Below are positions 57,201 to 64,000 of a stretch of DNA of 64,000 nt, in pieces. Source of the stretch: Pocillopora verrucosa (Eukaryota > Cnidaria > Anthozoa > Scleractinia > Pocilloporidae). The notes under the pieces are model-generated. The model was given only the letters and a program-made list of their open reading frames with translations. It searched no databases and was not told where the DNA came from. The stretch covers positions 1,436,082-1,500,081 of the forward strand of contig NC_089319.1 of the NCBI RefSeq assembly GCF_036669915.1, given 5' to 3'. Position numbers and translations under genes: made by a program. The first letter of the stretch is position 1. Each line of letters begins with the position of its first letter.

Positions 57201-60200
57201 AGTATTTACCATCGACTTAAGAACTTTATTGAATTTATCCCTCAGAATAACCTCGAACTTTTCAAAGCGGATGCCTCATCCGACATTTGGCGAGCGTATG
57301 TGGACTATCTTGATGACATGGTCCTTGATGGCTTTTTCAACTGCATTCACTGCTCACTGAACTATCTTTTGGAAAATACTGATCCTAAACACAACACTAC
57401 AGGACTGTTTGAGGCAAAACTTGAACTGCAACAGCCTGAAATGGTGTTTATACCATCACTGGATTTCGGTGTTTCAGACGGCTTTTATGAACTTGTGGAA
57501 GGAATTGTTAATGATGTGTACAAGATGGCTTCGTTGGTCAAGAGACTGGCTGAACATAACGGCTCTGAACACTACCAGGTAAAACAAACAATAAGAAGTA
57601 AACTTTACTTCATTTGAAATGAGGAATGATTTAACATACCTTTCTGATGTTGTGGATGGTTATGTTTATTTTATTAATATCCGTTGACTGTGATATATAA
57701 GCTGCAAATTAACATTAGAACTTTAATTTTTCGGCCAAATCATAATATCATCATTTCAAACATACTTGAAATGAGACTCGTATTAGTACCAAAGAAAAGG
57801 CGGTGCTTCTGAATGTATTTTTTTCTTTTGGGCCTCCTTGAGTTTCCTTAATTTATCTTTTACATCAAAGCATGCTTAATCGATTTCCAAGGTAGGAAAT
57901 GGCATATGAAAGAACAGAGGAAAATAGGTTCGAAAGGAAATATAATGGCTTACGATTGTAAGGACTATTACGGATTACAAATCAAGAAGTTCAAGTATTC
58001 ATTCCTGGACACAGAAACCATGACACATCCAAGATACTCTGAGCAGTTTTGAGTTAATGTATTTCTTGATATTTTAATCAGTGTTGTAATAGCACGGTGC
58101 ACTTAACTTTGGGGACTCTATTCAATTGTACAAAAACAAAAATATACTCTCTCTTTTCTTCCTGTACAGAACGATGTCGAGGACATGCTTGACTTGTCTG
58201 AGATGCGCCAAGACCTGATGGACCGTGTAACAGGCATCATGAACAAGGCGAATGAATACCGCAGTTCTTTTGATGCTTTTGCGTACTTGTGGCTTGACGA
58301 TCGGAATGAGTTTATGAGACAATTCTTGCTCTACAACCACGTGTTGACAGCTGAGGAGATTGAAGCCCACGCTGAAGAAGGAGTCCCTGAGAGTCCGCCA
58401 ACATTAGGACAATTTAAAGAACAGGTAAAGAATCGCCGTTAAGACTGACAAACAGAGATCATCTTGAAAATTTGCTATGTTGTTAGGGTAATCTTGTTCG
58501 AGACTTTAGCGCGAATCGGAAATTATGCACAGCGTAATTCACTAATTTTTCTTATGGAAATTATATTCATATATACATTACGTTGTATGGAAAAAATTGA
58601 TCTTGTTGCTTATAGATCGACACGTACGAAAAGCTTTATGCCGAGGTGGATGAAGTAGAGGGAACAAAGATCTTTGACACGTGGTTCCGTGTGGACGCCA
58701 AGCCCTTTAAACAAGCTCTCTTGAATATTATCAAGAGATGGAGTTACATGTTCAAGCAACACCTCATCGATCATGTCACAAACAGGTAATTTAAGTTTTG
58801 AGGAAATTCTGCGCTAGATCTTGTGACCTTTCCTTACAAGGTGTTTGACAAGTTTACGGAAGATTATAACTAGGTCTGTTATATTACATGTTCATTGTAC
58901 GTTTGTGTTCTTTTTCGCAGCCTAAATGACTTAGCAGAGTTCATCAAAGTGGCAGATGTTGGTCTGACACAGCCTGTAGAGGAAGGAGATTACAATGGCT
59001 TAGTGGCTGTCATGGGACACTTGATGGCTGTCAAGGACAGACAGACAGTCACTGACGAGATGTTTGAGCCACTGAAGCAGACTATTGAACTCCTGAAGAC
59101 GTACGGACAAGAAATGCCAGAGGAAGTACATACGCAGCTTCAGGTAACTAGAAACACCAAGACAGAAGTATTGAAAGTGCTGTAATCAAGGGGAAGCTGT
59201 CTTTCTGTGTGATAAGATTTTGTTGAAGGTAAACGTGCAAGAGAAACCTTATAATATGTTTATCCACAGGAACTTCCAGAGCAGTGGAACAACTCCAAGA
59301 AGATCGCAGTAACAGTCAAACAGCAAGTGGCTCCTCTACAGGCGTCTGAAGTCGCCATCATCAGAAGAAAGTGTGGACAGTTTGATGTAAGGGACAGTGT
59401 GCCTCCTCTTAGCTTCAACTTGCAATTTCTGCCCAATGATTCAATTTATGTTTCCTTTTCCTCTGTTGATCACAGATCAAACAGCACGAATTTAGAGAGG
59501 ACTTCAGGAAAACAGCTCCGTTCCAGTTTGACTCCAAGAATTATTACGACCGCTTAGATAAGGTCAGCAAAGGGAACTTGTAGTCAAAGACATACTTATC
59601 GCAAGTTTGTTGATTTTGTTTTGTAATGACATGGTGGAGTGATCCTTGCATTAATGTTTCGCCATTTATTCTATTGCAAAGGGAATACCTTATAACCTGA
59701 TCTCTTTCGTCTAATCACCAATTTACCAAATATCTGTGGCATTTGCAGGCGAACTTCCAGATCTGTGCTATGGAGGAGGAGATGAATGCCCTGTCTGAAT
59801 CCGCCGGCCTGTTTGAGGTCAACTTCCCAGACTATAAACAACTTCGTGCTTGCCGTCGTGAAGTGTCACTCCTCAAACAACTTTGGGACATGATTGAAGT
59901 TGTTCTTAGCAGCATTGAAGAGTGGAAGTTCACGCTATGGGCGGATATCAATGTGGAAAACATGGAGATGGAGTGTAAAAGGTTTGTTAAGGAGATCCGA
60001 AGCCTGGATAAAGAAATGCGCGCCTGGGACGCCTTCACAGGACTGGACTCTACTGTCAAGAACATGGTGACTTCATTAAGGGCCGTAGGAGAATTACAGA
60101 ATCCGGCCATCAGGGACCGTCATTGGCAACAGCTCATGCAAGCAACCAAAGTAAGTACTGCGGACTTGTTTGTGCATGTAGTAATGTTCATTCCGCAACA

Positions 60201-63200
60201 AAACGTAATAAGTCTTAGTAGGGTAGGATTTTGGTTTTGGAGTCACAGATAGATATGAACCAATGAATGTTTTATCACTGGTTGCTGTGCAAAACTGGGA
60301 ACTAAAAACTAAAACTCAGAACTTTTTCCCGTGGTTTACTCCATTTTGGTTATGGACCACGAAACATGTCATTGAGCACAAGATCACTCCAATTTTGTGA
60401 AAATTTGAGGAAACTTACATGAGTGCTTTGTGTTTTGTGCAGGTAAAATTCATCATGAATGACGACACCAACTTGGCTGATCTTCTCGCCCTAAATTTGC
60501 ATAACTTTGAAGATGAAGTCCGTGGAATTGTCGACAAGGCCACCAAAGAACTGGGAATGGAGAAAGTTCTCAAAGAGTTGGATGTCACCTGGTCACAGAT
60601 GGAGTTTGAATACGAGAGCCATATGAGAACTGGTATTCCGTTACTGAAGTCAAGCGAAGAACTTATTGAAACTCTTGAAGATAATCAGGTAAAGAAATAA
60701 TGATATATAATTGGCTGGAGGGCTGGAGAAACCAATAAACAGATGCCCAAAGCTGAGCTCTTACTTTTATTTTTATTAATGCTAAGGGACAGTTGAGTTT
60801 ACGTTTATTTGTTTCACTTAGGTTCAACTTCAAAATCTCATCACATCCAAGTACATTGGACATTTTCTGGAGGAAGTCTCCATGTGGCAAAAGAAGCTGT
60901 CTGTGTCAGACTCTGTAATCTCCATTTGGTTTGAAGTCCAAAGAACCTGGTCTCACTTGGAGAGTATTTTCATTGGATCTGAAGATATTCGTAACCAGCT
61001 GCCAGAGGACTCTAAGAGATTTGACGGAATCGATGTTGATTTTAAGGTTAGTGAAAGAAGGGACATATGGATCAAGTAGGACTTAAGGACAGTTACACTA
61101 ACGCCTAGCTTTACCGTTGCTTTAGGAATTGATGAAGGAAGCTGCTGAAATCCCAAACGTTGTGAATTGTTGTAACAGAGAGGGACTGTACGAAAAGCTG
61201 GAAAACTTACAAGAAAGGTTCGTTTTACTCTTAAGCTTGATTTAAAGTTGAAGTTTTCGGTAAAACTCATCTCTAACACAAATGCTGTTAGCTTCAATTG
61301 ACTTCTTTGATTTGTCTTGAAATCATTATGGTCTGGTTACCTAAAGTTATTAAGCCCCTCAAAGGCCAGAAATTACCTATGTGTTGTTTACCTTATAGAT
61401 TGTCGTTGTGCGAGAAAGCCCTCGCTGAGTATCTGGAGACCAAACGTCTTGCTTTCCCACGGTTTTACTTCGTATCTTCAGCTGACTTATTGGATATTCT
61501 TTCCAAGGGCAACCAGCCAATTGAGGTAAGGTTTTAGGCAAACGTAGTAAACGATAATCAGAGCAAGGGAAAAGAACTCAAAGCCCCAATAAGAGCTCCG
61601 AATGAATAAACGTGAAATGCCTGAGGCGCGGTTAAACGCCGCTGAACACGTTTTGATTGATTTAAATTTTATATCTGATTGGGTTACAGGGTGATGCGAA
61701 TTTTACGGATCAATCGTAGAGAGAATCGTAGAGAGAAATAGAGCAAAAACATTGCAATGTTGAATTTATTCGATTTATTTATTTATTTATTCGACTGAGT
61801 GTCGTAAACCAAAACAAATCTCAACGACCAATCAGTAAAAAGGAAAATAGCTTTAAGAGTCAATTAGAACTCAACGTAAAAGAACCAAACTTCCTAAAGC
61901 GCGGGCGACCAAGTCGCAATTGGTTTTAATTTTGCATCTGATTGGTTGAAAGAGAGAGAGGCGCGAGTTTTTTGGATCAACCACAGAACGAAGCCAAGAG
62001 AAACGAATGCAATCTGTGTGTTGCAATCTCGACACTGAAAGTGGCTCACAGAGTAGTCACTTTATCTCTTTCATCATATTTTTAAGCCGATACTCGCTGT
62101 TCTGTTCGACAGGTCAGTCGTCATCTCTCCAAGCTGTTTGACAACATGGCGAAACTGAAGTTTGTCGATGACGAGGATGGTAATCCGACTAAGGAGGCGG
62201 TTGGAATGTACAGCAAGGAAGGAGAATATGTGGACTTCAACAAGCCTTGTGACTGTTCTGGACAGGTACAAATATTGTTTCAAGTAACTTCTGTGTAAGA
62301 GTGTTATAATATTTCGCTGATTACCCCTTTGAGGATCATGGTAACAATAAAATGAATTTAAGGTCTTCGGCCTTTTTTTATATCGATCCATCATCAATTT
62401 TATCTCATTTTATCTCTTCATTGGTTTTTAACTTTTTTTAAGCGGCACACACCCAAACTACCCTGACAGAGCTCTCGTAGCGATCTGAGTTTTGAAAATA
62501 CTTTCTTTTTTGTATAATATTTACAAAATGTTGTGATTTTCTCGTGTAGTTTCAAGCTAAGCTGATGCCTAAATTCTTACATTCAAAAGTTAGCATGAAT
62601 TTTGCTTAAAGCTCCAAGTGATTTGTGCCTTCGTGTAGTCGGATCCTCCCGTTGAGAGTAGTCCTCAGAGGAACTTTTGTCGGTAGTCGTGACTTTTGTT
62701 ACGAAAGTCATCACTAGAGTCAAGATTTGTGAATATTTGATTTACTGTAGGTGGAAGTTTGGTTGAACCGTGTTATGGACGCTATGCGCGCCACAGTCCG
62801 TCACGAGCTGTCAGAAGCTGTGGTTTCGTATGAAGAGAAGCCTCGAGATCAATGGCTGTTTGACTACCCAGCTCAGGTAGCCCTGTGTGGTACTCAAATC
62901 TGGTGGACGACAGAAGTTGTTCTGGCATTTGGAAGGCTGGAAGAGGGATACGAGAATGCACTGAAGGATTATTACAAGAAACAGGTACTGGTCTTCAAGA
63001 ATTTTAAGTATAGTGCTTTTTTAAACCGGGTGAATTACATTGACAAGTTTGACGTATAGAGATCCTTTTTGGTTTCTCTCAATTATATGAAAATCAGGTA
63101 AAATAACAGAGGACAAAAAATATTATAACATAGCTAGTAAATTTGTCTAATCAAATTCAATTGCGCGAGCGTGCTTCATATTCCTATTGTGCACGCTCAT

Positions 63201-63681
63201 GACGTCAGTAAACAAGTCCCTCGAGAAAAAAATTTTCCATCGGGTTGAAAATGTTATAAAACAGCAACTCTTACGCATCTTTCGTGCTCTCCAAACTTCC
63301 CGCGTGCTTCATATTTCGATGAACGCACGTTGACGTATGAACCAATTGTTAATTGAAAAATGGTCTTTATCTTTTTTACATCTGATAGGTTTCACAACTG
63401 ACAACATTGATCAACATGTTGATCGGCGACTTGACCAAAGGCGATCGTCAGAAAATTATGACCATCTGTACAATTGACGTGCACGCTCGAGATGTTGTGG
63501 CCAAGTTAATTCATCAGAAGGTGGAAAACGCTCAAGCTTTCTTGTGGCTGAGTCAGCTCAGACATCGCTTTGATGATTCTGTCTCTCACTGCTTCGCTAA
63601 CATTTGCGATGCACAGTTCAAGTATTCTTATGAATATCTTGGAAACACGCCTCGATTGGTGATCACACCCTTAACCGACAG
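48289..63681 (+). CDS. Outer-arm axonemal dynein beta heavy chain (DNAH9/11/17 type), N-terminal 1,830 residues
   Basis: Motor subunit of ciliary outer dynein arms. Exons: 48289-48633, 49315-49508, 50281-50470, 50730-50829, 50965-51176, 51713-51946, 52070-52237, 52476-52592, 52955-53223, 54747-54815, 55073-55199, 55927-56191, 56531-56700, 56933-57007, 57246-57578, 58170-58424, 58616-58785, 58921-59143, 59270-59386, 59476-59562, 59749-60150, 60443-60688, 60822-61046, 61126-61217, 61399-61525, 62113-62265, 62751-62984, 63389-63681. The 5,492 nt leave phase 2, agreeing with the last donor. The N-terminal tail (DHC_N1) and linker (DHC_N2) are complete; the linker carries [20 protein letters not shown] and [15 protein letters not shown], diagnostic of the beta class. 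It ends at [13 protein letters not shown], just before the AAA1 P-loop. About 2,600 further residues lie right of the window. Which of DNAH9, 11 or 17 cannot be settled. Confidence 0.95.
49834..50017. mobile_element. TTAA-type MITE (piggyBac-like), member 3, degraded
   Basis: Begins CCCTTTAACTCCTTGAAAAG and ends AAAGGG followed by TTAA (50018-50021). The left TTAA has mutated. Internal motifs (ATTATTCAGCAAATGGGTAA) match member 2 at 33933. Intron 2 of the dynein gene. Confidence 0.75.
53472..53751 (-). mobile_element. tRNA-headed SINE in dynein intron
   Basis: Read on the minus strand, it begins GTGGAGGCGCGGTTGCCTCA with a tRNA-like head. It has a B box GGGTTCGAACCC (53687-53698) and continues into a conserved body that includes GTAACCCTGTGATGGACTAG and CATCCCATCCAGGGCGGAGT. 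This body is shared by a SINE family common in marine invertebrates. Degraded at its 3' end. Confidence 0.8.
57105..57170. repeat. G-rich minisatellite, three units of about 22 bp
   Basis: Units of the form GGGGAGGGGGTGGTACATATA are repeated three times in a dynein intron. Six G-runs of four or more on one strand could form G-quadruplexes. Confidence 0.9.
61790..62015. repeat. Dispersed non-coding repeat in dynein intron
   Basis: Shares ordered blocks with 2515-2700: AAGCGCGGG, ACCAAGTCGC, TTGCATCTGATTGG and CACAG near the end. Two diverged members of one family, no coding capacity. Confidence 0.6.
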
Positions 63682-64000
63682 GTAAACGTCGCAGAGAAAA
63701 GCTGTCGAGTAGTTCTTTAACTGTGAGCGTTGTAATAATTGTTATAGCCTATTGGACTTTCCCCATCATGCGTCACTTCTAACACGATTGTATTTTGTTT
63801 GGGTAGAAAATGAACTAAAACTCAATGACTACTGAGAGAGTAGTCCACTTAAAAACAGTCAATAGGTCAAATGAGCATTTCTTGTAGCTTATATTTTCGT
63901 TAAAGTTTCATCATTGGCAAAATACAATTCCATATTACTTGAATGTTCGTAATCTTAACGAAGGCTCAGTTTTAAATTAAAATTTACTGCTTTAGAGTTA

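Noticed and set aside
1-64000. CRISPR arrays, operons or prokaryotic defence systems
   Set aside because: No direct-repeat arrays with regular spacers; the window is intron-rich eukaryotic DNA.

Overview
The window looks like nuclear DNA of an anthozoan cnidarian, most likely a stony coral. It is AT-rich, with intron-dense genes using GT-AG splice sites, conserved bilaterian-like proteins, (AAT)n microsatellites, and repeat families I associate with coral genomes (foldback elements, TTAA-flanked MITEs, tRNA-headed SINEs). The species assignment is inference. No prokaryotic features are present.

Region 1 (1-20338) is a tandem segmental duplication. Copy A (1 to about 11083, running off the left edge) and copy B (about 11084-20338) each carry the 3' half of VPS35L (Commander/retriever complex) followed by a one-exon class A peptide-type GPCR. 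The copies have had different fates. VPS35L-A is intact over 15 exons. VPS35L-B has lost a splice donor, gained a stop and lost two exons. Both GPCRs are open (312 aa each, about 92% identical). A decayed Harbinger transposon sits only in copy A, and copy B shows the empty site.

Region 2 (20323-33060) holds an F-box protein gene on the minus strand, head to head with AP5Z1 on the plus strand. AP5Z1 encodes the zeta subunit of the AP-5 endosomal adaptor; 25 coding exons give an exact 928-aa frame. The last codons of the F-box gene lie inside the duplicated block.

Region 3 (34194-37902) holds two tandem minus-strand K+-dependent Na+/Ca2+ exchanger (SLC24/NCKX) paralogues. One has an intron and one does not. 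Both carry Thr where canonical NCKX proteins have an essential Glu in the alpha-1 repeat.

Region 4 (37903-48288) begins with a gene-poor 3.4-kb stretch. Next comes a two-exon gene for an unrecognised membrane protein with an internal repeat and a basic cluster, then a head-to-head MITE arrangement. It ends with a four-exon ankyrin-repeat and SOCS-box (ASB) gene on the minus strand, whose introns hold a SINE and a 50-bp-arm hairpin.

Region 5 (48289 to the right edge) is the 5' part of an outer-arm axonemal dynein beta heavy chain of the DNAH9/11/17 class. Twenty-eight exons encode 1,830 residues, ending just before the AAA1 motor domain. Its upstream region, shared with the ASB gene, has a YY1-type site and a consensus RFX X-box, which fits a ciliary gene.

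Exon boundaries were read by eye from frame continuity and GT/AG sites. For every complete gene the summed coding length is a multiple of three, and the truncated dynein total agrees with its final splice phase.
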